From Clostridia bacterium (lineage in GTDB: Bacteria; Bacillota; Clostridia; Christensenellales; Aristaeellaceae): DNA of 51,495 nucleotides. This document shows, in pieces, positions 8,211 through 16,771 of this stretch. The translations under genes were made by a program, and so were the position numbers. How positions within the stretch are numbered: the stretch's first letter is position 1; every line of letters starts with the position of its first letter. The DNA is taken from positions 1 through 51,495 of the forward strand of contig JAFXVR010000030.1 of assembly GCA_017534885.1 (NCBI GenBank), read 5' to 3'. Under the pieces are notes generated by a model. The model saw only the letters and a program-made list of their open reading frames with translations. It searched no databases and had not been told where the DNA came from.

Positions 8211-11200
8211 TCAGGCAGCCGGAGCTTCTTCCTCAGCGGGAACTTCTTCCTCAGCGGGAGCTTCTTCCTCGGCAGGAGCCTCCTCCTCAGCCGGAGCCTC
8301 TTCCTCAGCGGGAGCTTCCTCCTCAGCCGGGGCCTCCTCCTCAGCCGGAGCTTCTTCCTCAGCGGGAGCTTCCTCCTCAGCGGGAGCTTCCTCAGCCGGG
8401 GCGTTCGCAATCTCGTAGAAGAGCTGGGCCAGCTGGCCGCGGGTCAGGGTGTTCTCGGTGTCCACCTCGCCAACGTCCACGCCGATGGTCTTGAGGAGGT
8501 CGGCGAAGAAGCCCTCGTTCAGGGGCGCGGTCAGGTCCTGGTCAGAGGGCAGCAGGCCGATGGAGGACAGGGCGGCTAAGGCTTCCTCAGCCGCATGGGG
8601 CGTGCCGCCCATCATCACGTACAGGCCGGCCAGCAGGTCGCCCACGGTGGCGGGCTCGTCCACACGGAAGCTCTCCTCGCTGGCAGCCATCAGGTCGCTG
8701 TTCAGAACAAACTGCACGGCGGCATAGTATTCGCTGTCCTCGGGCACGTCGGTCAGGGCCACGGGCTCGGCGGCGGTTTCCTCGGCGGGAGCGCCCTCCT
8801 CAGCGGGGGCTTCCTCCTCTTCGCGGAAGGCCCAGCACAGGAGCTCGGCCAGCTCGCCGCGGGTCATGACCTTCTCGGGCTCGGTCACGCCCAGGTTAGC
8901 GCCGAAAGCGCCTAAGAAGAGCTCGCCGGTGAAGCCCTCGGTCAGGGGCGCGGCGATGTCCTGATCGGCAGGCACCAGGCCGTAGCCGGCCAGCCAGGCA
9001 GCGGCGTCCGCGGGGGCATGGGCAGGGCCGCCCACGCCGCAGTAGATGCCGGCCAGCAGGTCGCCCACGGAAGCGGGCTCATCCACGCCGAAGACATCCT
9101 CGCCCAGGGCGTCCATCAGGCCGCTCTCATAGGCGTAACGCACCACATCGTAATACTCGCTGTCCTCCGCCAGGTCGGTGAAGACCACCTGGGAGGCGTC
9201 CTTGGCATTAAAGGGGTTCAGGATCACGTCGTAGAGGTCGGCGTTGGCGTTGACAGCCGCGGCGGAACCGGCGGTCATCTTCACGCCGTCCGTGACCATC
9301 TTCTCATAGATGTCCGCGAATTCGGCCATCCGCTCGGGGGTGACCGCCTTGACCTCGCGCATCTTCTCTAAGGTCTCCTCCTGGCTCTCGCCCTCCAGGT
9401 AGCCCAGCATGGCGCTGAAGCCGCCGTTCAGCTCACCGGTGGGGGTGGCCAGGGAGGCGTAGGAGGAGAGGATATAGCCGTCCAGGGTCTCCTGGTCGAT
9501 GGTCAGGCCGCGCAGGAATTCCGGCAGGCCGGCGTACACCTCAAAGGTCTCCCGGACGTTGGGGTCGCGGTAGGCCAGCAGGTACAGGCCATCGTCGGTG
9601 GACACACCGGCCACGGGGGTGTACACGCCATAGCGGTCGCGCAGCTGGGGAACCAGGCAGAGATCCTCCACAAGGGCGGAGACCACGCTCAGCCCGCCGT
9701 CCGTTTTCTCCAGTCCCAGCGTCTCACAGTCGGCGTAGGCGACGTTGATCTGCACGTTCACGTCCCCGATGAGGCCTTCGCGGGCGGCGGGCACGGGCAG
9801 GTCATAGGTCTGGGGCTCGACGGGCACGGTGTCCAGCCTGGCCATGAAGGCGTCCGCCAGCGGGCGGTTGACGGCGGCGCTGTTTTCGCTGCCCACAAAG
9901 CCCTCCACGGCGCCGCTGTTGTTGTGGAAGTACTGCTGCACCCGCTGCAGGGCGGCCACCGCGGTCTCAGGCTCGGTCTGCAGGAGCTGCTCGGCCTGCT
10001 CTAAGAAGGCGTAGTACTCCAGGTAGTTGATGTAGCTGTGGTAGCGCCACATGGGGTTGGCCACGGCCATGGAGCGGATCAGAACAACGTTGTGGAAATC
10101 GCTGTTGATGGAGGCGCGCAGGGAGGCCTTCAGCGCCTGCACCCGCTCCAGCAGGCGGGCGGTGTCGGTAAAGTCGGTCTCGAAGAGCAGCTCGTACACC
10201 AGGTCGTAGCCCATGGCCAGGTCGTCATCCAGGGCGATCCAGCTGGCGCGCAGCCAGGGGCGGTAGTCCTCCCGCTTGCCAAGCAGGGACTGGCGGATCT
10301 CGCTGCTGTAGAGATAGCGGTTCTTCAGCAGGCCGATCTCGTCATGGCTGTGGCTGGCGGTGTCCATGTCGCCCAAGAGCTGGGTGAAGAGCTTGAACCA
10401 GTGGATGTCCTCCTGGGGCAGGCCGGAGGCGTCCAGGAAGATGGAGGCGCGGCCCACGCCCTCCACGCCGGCGGTCACGTCCACGCGGCGGATGTTGTCG
10501 CCGCCCAGGTACTCGTTCACGGGATAGATGATGATCTCCTCGGGCAGGGAGGCCACGTCCACGGCCTGCAGGGAGGCCACCAGGGCGGAGGTGTCTTCCT
10601 CGGGCTCGACCGCGTTGGTCCGGTCGATGATGGCCTGCTTTTCCTCCTCGGTCATGGAGGCCTTCACTTCCGCCAGGTGCGCGGCGAGAGCGGCGTCGGC
10701 CTCTTCCTTGGCGCCGGGGTTGGGATAGGTGGCGGCTAAGGCGGTGGTCTGGCTGCCGATCAGCCACTTGCTGATGGCGGCGGTGTACAGGCCCTGCTGG
10801 TTCCACTCGTCGATGGAGCCCATGCCGTCCACATAGTCCAGGTAGCCGAAGGGATCGCCGGTGGCGGCGTAATAGTCGGCAAAGCTGCTGATGGCGCTCA
10901 CGCCCACGTTGGTGCCGTCCGCGGCCAGGCGGATGGACAGGGCCAGATTGGCCATCACGGCGTCCACCATGGCCTGGTCAAAGCCCGTCTCCACGATCTC
11001 CGAAAGGGTGGCGTCCACCGTGGCCTTGAACACCGCGTCGTCCTCAGCGTTGATGTTGTAGGCGTAGAAGACGATGGCGGAATCCGGCGAGTCGATGTCG
11101 ATATACACGCCGAACTGGCCGGAGGGCAGCGCCTTCTTGAGGTTCAGATTCAGAGGGGAGGAAGCGTAGGCGAGCACGTCCGTCAGGGTGTTCATCAGGT

Positions 11201-12194
11201 TCTCTTCCTGCGGATCGTTCTGCAGGCCGGGGCAGACGAAGATGTAGTAGATCATCGCCTGGTTGTCCGTGCTGCTGCCCGCCTCGGTGGGATAGGCGAA
11301 GCGCGCCTCCACGGGGGTGGTGAGGGGCTCGTAGCCCGCGTCCTCAAACACGAACTCCGCCTTCTCATAGGGGGCGAAGGCCTCGTCCAGCAGCTGCAGG
11401 AAGGCCGTGTAGTCCTCAAACTGGCCGTAGAGATAGGCAATGCAGTTGGAGGGATGATAGTACTTCTCGTGGTAGGCCTTCAGCTCCTCCCAGGTCATGT
11501 CCGGGATGGCCGAGGGCGCGCCGCCGAACTCGTTGCCGATCATCGAGCCGGGGAAGGCGAGCTTCTTGGCGTTGAAGCTGGCTTCGCTGTACAGGGTGTT
11601 GGCGCCCAGCATCTCGGAGTAGACCGTGCCCTCGATGGTCAGGTCGTCATCCATGGAAGCCATGCGGTAGCGCCAGGCTTCCTCCAGGAAGATGCTCTCG
11701 TCCCTCAGCAGCATGGGATGCAGGCAGCTGTCGGTATAGAGATCCGCGTACTTCAGCAGCTGCTTTTCGGACAGGGAGGCCACCGGGTAGGTGGTGAAGG
11801 TGTAGGACGTGGAGGCGTTCATGTAGGTGTTGTAGGTCTGATTCGTCAGGTTGAACCAGAGCGCCTTGGAGGGATATTTGTCCGAGCCGTCCAGCGTGCC
11901 ATGCTCGAAGACGTGGGGCAGGCCGGTCTCGTCGATGGCCTGGGTGAGGAAGGTCAGGTCAAAGGTGCGGTTGGTGTCGCTGTTGGCGAGGTACATCAGC
12001 TTCGCACCGGTCTTCTGATGCTCAAAGAGCACCGCGGTGCCGCCCAGCAAGGAGGCGTCACGGATCGCCACGGCCTCGAAGCCGTGCACCACATCGCCCA
12101 CCTGGGGCAGACCGGCGGCCTCCTCGGCGGCGGTCAGGGAAGCGGAGCCCAGCAGCAGGCTCAGCGCCAGCAGGATACCGATGATCCTTCTCAT
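8211..12194 (-). CDS. secreted M16C-type metallopeptidase with SLH-like modules and an acidic Pro/Ala/Glu tail
   Basis: A 1327-aa surface protein. A signal peptide (about 1-23, ends SLTAAEE) is followed by an inverted-zincin M16 domain: HVFEH at about 94-98 is the HxxEH motif and the third ligand is probably in EGTVYSEMLG at about 188-197. The roughly 950-residue peptidase part resembles the presequence-protease (M16C) class, which degrades peptides inside a closed chamber. The C-terminal region holds repeated SLH-like segments (FTDLAEDSEYYDVVRYAYES and DVPEDSEYYAAVQFVLNS) that would anchor it to the wall. The last 60 or so residues are tandem EEAPAEEE repeats. AAAGGAGG lies 10 bp before the ATG. 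Confidence 0.88.
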   Translation of the reverse strand: MRRIIGILLALSLLLGSASLTAAEEAAGLPQVGDVVHGFEAVAIRDASLLGGTAVLFEHQKTGAKLMYLANSDTNRTFDLTFLTQAIDETGLPHVFEHGTLDGSDKYPSKALWFNLTNQTYNTYMNASTSYTFTTYPVASLSEKQLLKYADLYTDSCLHPMLLRDESIFLEEAWRYRMASMDDDLTIEGTVYSEMLGANTLYSEASFNAKKLAFPGSMIGNEFGGAPSAIPDMTWEELKAYHEKYYHPSNCIAYLYGQFEDYTAFLQLLDEAFAPYEKAEFVFEDAGYEPLTTPVEARFAYPTEAGSSTDNQAMIYYIFVCPGLQNDPQEENLMNTLTDVLAYASSPLNLNLKKALPSGQFGVYIDIDSPDSAIVFYAYNINAEDDAVFKATVDATLSEIVETGFDQAMVDAVMANLALSIRLAADGTNVGVSAISSFADYYAATGDPFGYLDYVDGMGSIDEWNQQGLYTAAISKWLIGSQTTALAATYPNPGAKEEADAALAAHLAEVKASMTEEEKQAIIDRTNAVEPEEDTSALVASLQAVDVASLPEEIIIYPVNEYLGGDNIRRVDVTAGVEGVGRASIFLDASGLPQEDIHWFKLFTQLLGDMDTASHSHDEIGLLKNRYLYSSEIRQSLLGKREDYRPWLRASWIALDDDLAMGYDLVYELLFETDFTDTARLLERVQALKASLRASINSDFHNVVLIRSMAVANPMWRYHSYINYLEYYAFLEQAEQLLQTEPETAVAALQRVQQYFHNNSGAVEGFVGSENSAAVNRPLADAFMARLDTVPVEPQTYDLPVPAAREGLIGDVNVQINVAYADCETLGLEKTDGGLSVVSALVEDLCLVPQLRDRYGVYTPVAGVSTDDGLYLLAYRDPNVRETFEVYAGLPEFLRGLTIDQETLDGYILSSYASLATPTGELNGGFSAMLGYLEGESQEETLEKMREVKAVTPERMAEFADIYEKMVTDGVKMTAGSAAAVNANADLYDVILNPFNAKDASQVVFTDLAEDSEYYDVVRYAYESGLMDALGEDVFGVDEPASVGDLLAGIYCGVGGPAHAPADAAAWLAGYGLVPADQDIAAPLTEGFTGELFLGAFGANLGVTEPEKVMTRGELAELLCWAFREEEEAPAEEGAPAEETAAEPVALTDVPEDSEYYAAVQFVLNSDLMAASEESFRVDEPATVGDLLAGLYVMMGGTPHAAEEALAALSSIGLLPSDQDLTAPLNEGFFADLLKTIGVDVGEVDTENTLTRGQLAQLFYEIANAPAEEAPAEEEAPAEEEAPAEEEAPAEEEAPAEEEAPAEEEAPAEEEAPAEEEVPAEEEAPAA
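8214..8400 (-). repeat. tandem repeat encoding the (A/P/E)n tail of the M16 protein
   Basis: Roughly eleven imperfect units of about 15-18 bp encode EEAPAEE-type repeats. Codon-level variation (GCC/GCG/GCT, CCG/CCC) shows they are maintained as protein repeats. Such a tract may vary in length between strains. Confidence 0.8.
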
Positions 12195-12300
12195 GAAAAA
12201 GAGTCCTCCTTTGTATATGATACCTGTATGGTCATCCGGATCTCTGATCCGCGGTGAATCGGGTGTCTCTGGTTTTCACGGCCTCACGCCGCGCCTCGGC

Positions 12301-13449
12301 CTACTGACCGGCGGCCTTTTCCGCCCGGTGCTTCAGCCCGTTTTCCCGGGCGAACCGCAGAGCCAGGCTGTCTTTAGGCGCCCATATGGTCAGCGCATCG
12401 CCGCAGTCCTCAAAGGCAGTGGCATCGATGTGTTCAAGGCTGGCGGGCAGGTGAAGCTCCTTCAGGCTCCCGCAGCGGAAAAAGGTGTAGGGGGCGATGG
12501 CGTCGATGCCTTCGGGAAGCGTCAGCGCGGTCAGTGCGCTGTAGCTGAAGGCCGACTCGCCGATTTCGGTGACGGTGGCGGGAAGGTCGAGCCGGGTCAG
12601 GGAGCCGGTGCGGTGGAAGGCGCTGCTGCCCAGCTTTTCAAGCCCCTCCGGCAGCGTGATCTCCGAGAGCGCGGAGCAGCACTGAAAGGCGTTGTCCGCG
12701 ATGATCCGGACGCTGTCCGGTAGGGAAATCTTCCGGAGGACGGTGTTGAAGGTGAAGCAGTCCGCGCCGATGATCTGCACGCCCGGCGGAACTGTCTCCT
12801 CGGCACGGCCGTAGGGGGCGAAGATCAGCCGCTGATCCCTTATGTCCGTCAGGAAACCGCCCTCAGCGCGGAGAGCGGGGTTGCCGTCGTCCACCGTCAG
12901 GCTTTGCAGCGCTTCACAGCCGGAAAAGGGATTGACGGGAACCTCTGTCAGCTTCGCTCCCACGGTGACCGCGGCCAGACTCTTGCAGTTGTTGAAGGCG
13001 TAGCTGCCCAGGCTTTTCAGCCCATCCGGCAGATGGAGCTCCGTGATGCGGATCTGCTGAAAGGCCAGGCTTCCGATCTCCTTCAGGCTTTTCGGCAGCT
13101 GAAGGGAGGTCAGGCCGGTCAGGGAAAAAGCCTGCGAGCCGATGCTCCGGAGGGTGGAGGGCAGGGAAACCTCCGTCAGGGCGCGGCACTGCATGAAGGC
13201 GCTGTTTCCGACGGTGGTCACGCCTTTGCTCAGGGTCACCCGGGTGATCTCCCCGGCCAGGTGATGCCATGGCCGTTCCGTGACGCTGCCCCAATTGTCC
13301 ATCGGCCCGCTGCCGCTGATGTGCAGCGTCCCGTTTGAGAAGGTCCAGGTCAGCTTTCTTCCGCAGGCGCTTTCCGCCGCCCGGACAGAACCGCAGGGGA
13401 GCAGAAGGCACAGGGCGAGGATGAAGGCGGTCAGACGGTGCTTCCTCAT
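12301..13449 (-). CDS. secreted BspA-type leucine-rich-repeat protein
   Basis: A 382-aa protein with a signal peptide (MRKHRLTAFILALCLLLPCG). It has a short N-terminal domain (LTWTFSNGTLHISGSGPMDN, about 32-51, common at the start of Firmicute surface proteins) and about a dozen BspA/LRR_5 repeats of the form SLPSTLRSIGSQAF. These repeats usually mediate adhesion. The ATG at 13449 follows AGGAGG; an in-frame upstream ATG lacks a site. No wall anchor is visible. Confidence 0.88.
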   Translation of the reverse strand: MRKHRLTAFILALCLLLPCGSVRAAESACGRKLTWTFSNGTLHISGSGPMDNWGSVTERPWHHLAGEITRVTLSKGVTTVGNSAFMQCRALTEVSLPSTLRSIGSQAFSLTGLTSLQLPKSLKEIGSLAFQQIRITELHLPDGLKSLGSYAFNNCKSLAAVTVGAKLTEVPVNPFSGCEALQSLTVDDGNPALRAEGGFLTDIRDQRLIFAPYGRAEETVPPGVQIIGADCFTFNTVLRKISLPDSVRIIADNAFQCCSALSEITLPEGLEKLGSSAFHRTGSLTRLDLPATVTEIGESAFSYSALTALTLPEGIDAIAPYTFFRCGSLKELHLPASLEHIDATAFEDCGDALTIWAPKDSLALRFARENGLKHRAEKAAGQ

Positions 13450-13474
13450 TAATCCTCCTGAATCAAGGGCATCA

Positions 13475-13879
13475 TCACAGCCGGTTGAGCGTCCACTCCG
13501 CCAGGCGCAGCACATCCCGCGCCCCGCTGAAGGTCAGCCTGGCCACGGCCTCCCGGTAGGGGGAGAGCAGCACCCGCCGCACCTGGGTGGGGTCGGCCCG
13601 GGGCTCGCCGCGCTCAAAGCGGCAGTAGAAGTAGGTCACCTCTTTGCTGCCGCCCATGGGCAGGGGGTAGCGCTCGATGAGCGGCCGCAGGGGAAGCACC
13701 TCGGCCCGGAGCCCGGTCTCCTCCCGGATCTCCCGCAGGGCGGTCTGGGTGAGGGTCTCGCCGGGCTCCACATGCCCCTTGGGCAGCCCAATGTGCCCGT
13801 CCTTCTCCTCCACCAGCACATACAGGCGGCGGCCCTCCCGCTCGGTAAAAAGCACTCCGCCCGCCGACTGCTCCACCAT
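13475..13879 (-). CDS. Nudix hydrolase
   Basis: A 134-aa protein with a perfect Nudix box, GHVEPGETLTQTALREIREE followed by TGL (about residues 35-57), which binds the metal and cleaves a nucleoside-diphosphate-X bond. The ATG at 13879 (VEQSAGGVLF) is preferred because GGGAGG lies 8 bp upstream; an earlier in-frame start would lie inside the neighbouring repeat element. The N-terminal strand SAGGVLFTEREGRRLYVLV and LPKGHVEPGET resemble the diadenosine-polyphosphate type, but the substrate is not determined. Confidence 0.9.
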   Translation of the reverse strand: MVEQSAGGVLFTEREGRRLYVLVEEKDGHIGLPKGHVEPGETLTQTALREIREETGLRAEVLPLRPLIERYPLPMGGSKEVTYFYCRFERGEPRADPTQVRRVLLSPYREAVARLTFSGARDVLRLAEWTLNRL

Positions 13880-13936
13880 CAGGCCGCCTCCCTTCCAGCT
13901 TTTTTTCAGTAACCGCTCAAGTAATCTACAGGATGC

Positions 13937-14056
13937 GATGCGAAGGGGTGCAGGGGGCGCGCAGTTCCGCGTGTCGCCAGTGGCGACCTTCAGAGCGGAA
14001 CGAGCGTTGGATAGGCAAAGCCCCCTGCTCGCGTCCGCAGACGCGAAACCCCCTGC
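13937..14056. repeat. GC-rich hairpin element with a nested second hairpin
   Basis: The arms GGGGTGCAGGGGGC and GCCCCCTGC resemble the elements at 24211 and 49561. Here the short loop seen in those copies is replaced by a 50-nt insert holding the module at 13967-13998, which has the internal stem GTCGCC-A-GTGGCGAC and recurs at 5509-5542. A second small hairpin (CGCGTCCGCAGACGCG) follows the arm. Confidence 0.7.
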
Positions 14057-14103
14057 CAAAAGCGAGAACGATCAATGTTCAAAGCGGCAAAGGCTGAAAG
14101 CCC

Positions 14104-15135
14104 TCACTTCATGATGCCATCCACCAGCTCAATGGCCCGATGCAGCCTCTCGTTATAATCCCCGCTGACAATGGCCAGCTTGTCCCCGAAGCCGAACTCC
14201 CGGTACATATCGATCAGCCGGCAGTCCAGCGCCTCCCGCCGCTCCTGGTCGCCGTTGAGCCGCTGGCCGTCGGCAACCCAGCGCACGTCGGGCTTCAGGT
14301 AAATCAGGATGTCATACTTGTCCGGCGCCACGAAGGCCTCCACCATCGGGTTGCGGTGGCCCATGTACAGCTCGCTGTAATAGTTGGTCACCACGGCGTC
14401 CGTGTCAAAGAAGCAGACCTTGTTGGCGGTTCGCAGGGCCTGGTAGTCCTGCTCCGCCTGAAGGTAGGCCATGCGGGAGAAGTCCTCGTCGGTGTAGATG
14501 CTCTCATCCCCGCCCAGGAACTGCTCGGCGTAGTAGCGGCCCACCTCCTCGGACCAGGAGGTGTTGTACAGCTTGGCCAGGCACTTGGTCAGGGTGGTCT
14601 TGCCGCAGCTCTCCGTGCCCGCGATCAGCACCTTGCGGGCGAAGAAGGGGCGGGCCGGGCCGAGGATGTAGTGCCAGTTGCCCAGGATGTCGGCGCGGAT
14701 GTCCGTGGCCGAGATGGGATAGCGGCTGCGGGTGGGATCGAAGAGCTGGATGGCGCTCCCGGGGAAGTAGGCCTTCAGGGTCGCGTCATAGTCCTGATCC
14801 CCCACAAAGAAGGCGTCGATGCCCTCGGGCACCACCTCGCGCATGCGCTCAGCCCATTGGGGCCAGCCGTCGGGGTACTCGGGGATGTCGCTCTCGTCCA
14901 GCACCCGCACCTCGATGTGCGCCATGTCCTGCACCTGCTGGGAGAACCACTGCTTGCGCAGCTGATAGGTCACGGTCTTCATCCCGGCCTCCCGGCAGAT
15001 CTTCTCCGTCTGGGCCGCGTTGTCCGAGATGACCACAATCAGCTTCTCACAGCGGGTAGAAGCCTCGATGATCTGGTAGAGGTGGCCGCGGTGGGGCGGC
15101 AGGAAGCGCCCGAAATAGACACCGGTCTGAAACAT
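14104..15135 (-). CDS. nadR: NadR-type NMN adenylyltransferase / ribosylnicotinamide kinase
   Basis: A 343-aa bifunctional enzyme of NAD salvage. The N-terminal adenylyltransferase has GRFLPPHRGHLYQ (about 9-21) and ISATDIR (about 146-152). The C-terminal kinase has a P-loop, GTESCGKTTL (about 173-182). Together they convert nicotinamide riboside to NMN and then to NAD. The HTH repressor domain found in enterobacterial NadR is absent, so it should be purely enzymatic. GGGAGGG lies 9 bp before the start. It lies upstream of the Nudix gene on the same strand, separated by the hairpin element. Confidence 0.95.
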   Translation of the reverse strand: MFQTGVYFGRFLPPHRGHLYQIIEASTRCEKLIVVISDNAAQTEKICREAGMKTVTYQLRKQWFSQQVQDMAHIEVRVLDESDIPEYPDGWPQWAERMREVVPEGIDAFFVGDQDYDATLKAYFPGSAIQLFDPTRSRYPISATDIRADILGNWHYILGPARPFFARKVLIAGTESCGKTTLTKCLAKLYNTSWSEEVGRYYAEQFLGGDESIYTDEDFSRMAYLQAEQDYQALRTANKVCFFDTDAVVTNYYSELYMGHRNPMVEAFVAPDKYDILIYLKPDVRWVADGQRLNGDQERREALDCRLIDMYREFGFGDKLAIVSGDYNERLHRAIELVDGIMK

Positions 15136-15183
15136 GCTGAAGCCCTCCCTCAGCGCGGATCCTCCGCGAAAAACTGCTGACCT

Positions 15184-16698
15184 TTATTCTCCGTCTGCCG
15201 CCGGATTTCCTGCCGTCTCCCCCGGATCCCGCAGGAGAATCCAGTCCGAGAACGCCTCGTAGGTCACCCCGCCCAGGCGCACCCGGGCCCGGAGGCGGTA
15301 GCGCCCCGCCGGGGCCTGCCCGCCCTCCGCGTTTTGACCTGTCCAGGCCACCGTGGTGCCCTCGGGCCAGAGATGCTCGGGCCGGGTGGGCTCGGCGGAC
15401 AGGAGGCGGCAGACCATTTGCCCTTCCTCATCCTCCACAGTCAGGGTGATTTCACAGGGCACGCTGTGCTGAACGATCAGGTTCAGCTCTTCGCCCTCCG
15501 CCGGGCAGAAGGCCTCGCCCGAAGGCACCACGGCCAGCTCGGGGTCGCCCGAGGCCGGCTGCACGCAGACCACCGCCGAGCCCGCCACGGCCAGGGCGCC
15601 TCCCTGGCTGGTGAGCACCTGCAGCAGCACGTAGCCCTCCCCGGCCGCCGGGCTGATGACCAGCTGCCGCGCCCGGAAGCCCGGCTCCAGCCAGCCCGGG
15701 GCCGCGCCGAAGGCCGAGAGGTTGGCCTCATCGTCCCAGATCAGGGGCGCGGAGGCGAAATCCCAGCGGCCGTTCTGCTCATAGACCAGCTGATAGGCCA
15801 CCCGCACCCGCTGGGTCACCGTAAAGCTGAAGCTGATTTCCGAGCCGGGGGTCACCGCGCCGGTTTCAAAGGCCAGCTGGCGCAGGGCCGGACCGGGGTT
15901 TTCCGCTTCTGTGTCGTAGGTCAGCAGGGGGAAGTCGTCCTCCTCGGGGTAAAACTGCACCGTGGACGCGCCGTGATTGGCCCGGAGATAGCGCTTCAGC
16001 TCGCTCATGGTGACGGCTCCGTCCCGGTCAGCGTCCGCCGCGTGGCCGCCCGGCGCGCCCAGGGCCAGGGTCAGCGCCCCGGAGAAGTAGCCCTCGCCGG
16101 TCACCTGGCTTCCGTCCGCGGTCAGCCCGCGCCAGAACCAGCTGTCCTCCTGGCCGCCGGAGGAGCAGATCACCTTGTAGCTGTCCCCCGCGAAGAGGTT
16201 CTCAAAGGGCCCGTACACGCCCTTGCCGATCATTGCGCCGGAGCGGCAGGCGTCCAGGATCAGCACCTTGGTGCCCCTGATCTGGTCAAAAATCTCCTTC
16301 AGGCCCGCGGCGGTCACGCCCTCCTCGTTCTCCCCGTCGGAGAGGAGGAGCGTCATGCCCTCAGCGGGATCGTAGGGGCTCCAGATGCCGTGGGTGCAGA
16401 GGTAGAAGCAGCTGACGTCCCCCTCCTCGGCTCCGTCAAAGGCCTCCAGGATCAGGTCGGCCAGAGCGTCCACACCCGAGAGGCCGTCCGGGCAGGTCAG
16501 CACCTCTTCGATGCCCTCCGAGAGCGCCGCCGCCACCTCGCTGACCCCCATGGCCGCCGAGGGCGTGGTCTCCTGCTGGCTGACGAAGCGGTCGCAGCCC
16601 ACCAGCAGCGCGCGCCCCACCGCCTGGGCCGGGCAGGGGAGCCAGGGCAGCGACAGCAGCAGAAGCAGCAGCGAAAGCCGCAGTCCCCGCTTCAGCAC
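15184..16698 (-). CDS. secreted caspase-like (C14) peptidase with a calcium-loop insert and FlgD-like C-terminus
   Basis: A 504-aa protein. The GTG at 16698 is chosen because GGGAGGGGG lies about 9 bp upstream and it directly begins the signal peptide (LKRGLRLSLLLLLLSLPWLP). The caspase fold runs from about 28 to 260: RALLVGCD start, catalytic His in YLCTHGIWS (about 104) and catalytic Cys in LILDACRSGAM (about 151). DADRDGAVTMSEL (about 225-237) is a textbook EF-hand/dockerin-type calcium loop. The end (VAWTGQNAEGGQAPAGRYRL) resembles a FlgD-type Ig domain. It probably acts outside the membrane, perhaps calcium-dependent. Substrate unknown. Confidence 0.85.
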   Translation of the reverse strand: MLKRGLRLSLLLLLLSLPWLPCPAQAVGRALLVGCDRFVSQQETTPSAAMGVSEVAAALSEGIEEVLTCPDGLSGVDALADLILEAFDGAEEGDVSCFYLCTHGIWSPYDPAEGMTLLLSDGENEEGVTAAGLKEIFDQIRGTKVLILDACRSGAMIGKGVYGPFENLFAGDSYKVICSSGGQEDSWFWRGLTADGSQVTGEGYFSGALTLALGAPGGHAADADRDGAVTMSELKRYLRANHGASTVQFYPEEDDFPLLTYDTEAENPGPALRQLAFETGAVTPGSEISFSFTVTQRVRVAYQLVYEQNGRWDFASAPLIWDDEANLSAFGAAPGWLEPGFRARQLVISPAAGEGYVLLQVLTSQGGALAVAGSAVVCVQPASGDPELAVVPSGEAFCPAEGEELNLIVQHSVPCEITLTVEDEEGQMVCRLLSAEPTRPEHLWPEGTTVAWTGQNAEGGQAPAGRYRLRARVRLGGVTYEAFSDWILLRDPGETAGNPAADGE

Positions 16699-16771
16699 AG
16701 CCAGGCACCCCCTCCCCCGAACACAAGATGCGACCAGTATACACCCGGGAGGGAGGATGGTCAATACAGCC

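Noticed and set aside
8163..8579. Ser/Gly-rich protein on the plus strand
   Set aside because: It is the antisense of the EEAPAEE-repeat tail of the M16 gene, with no start signals.
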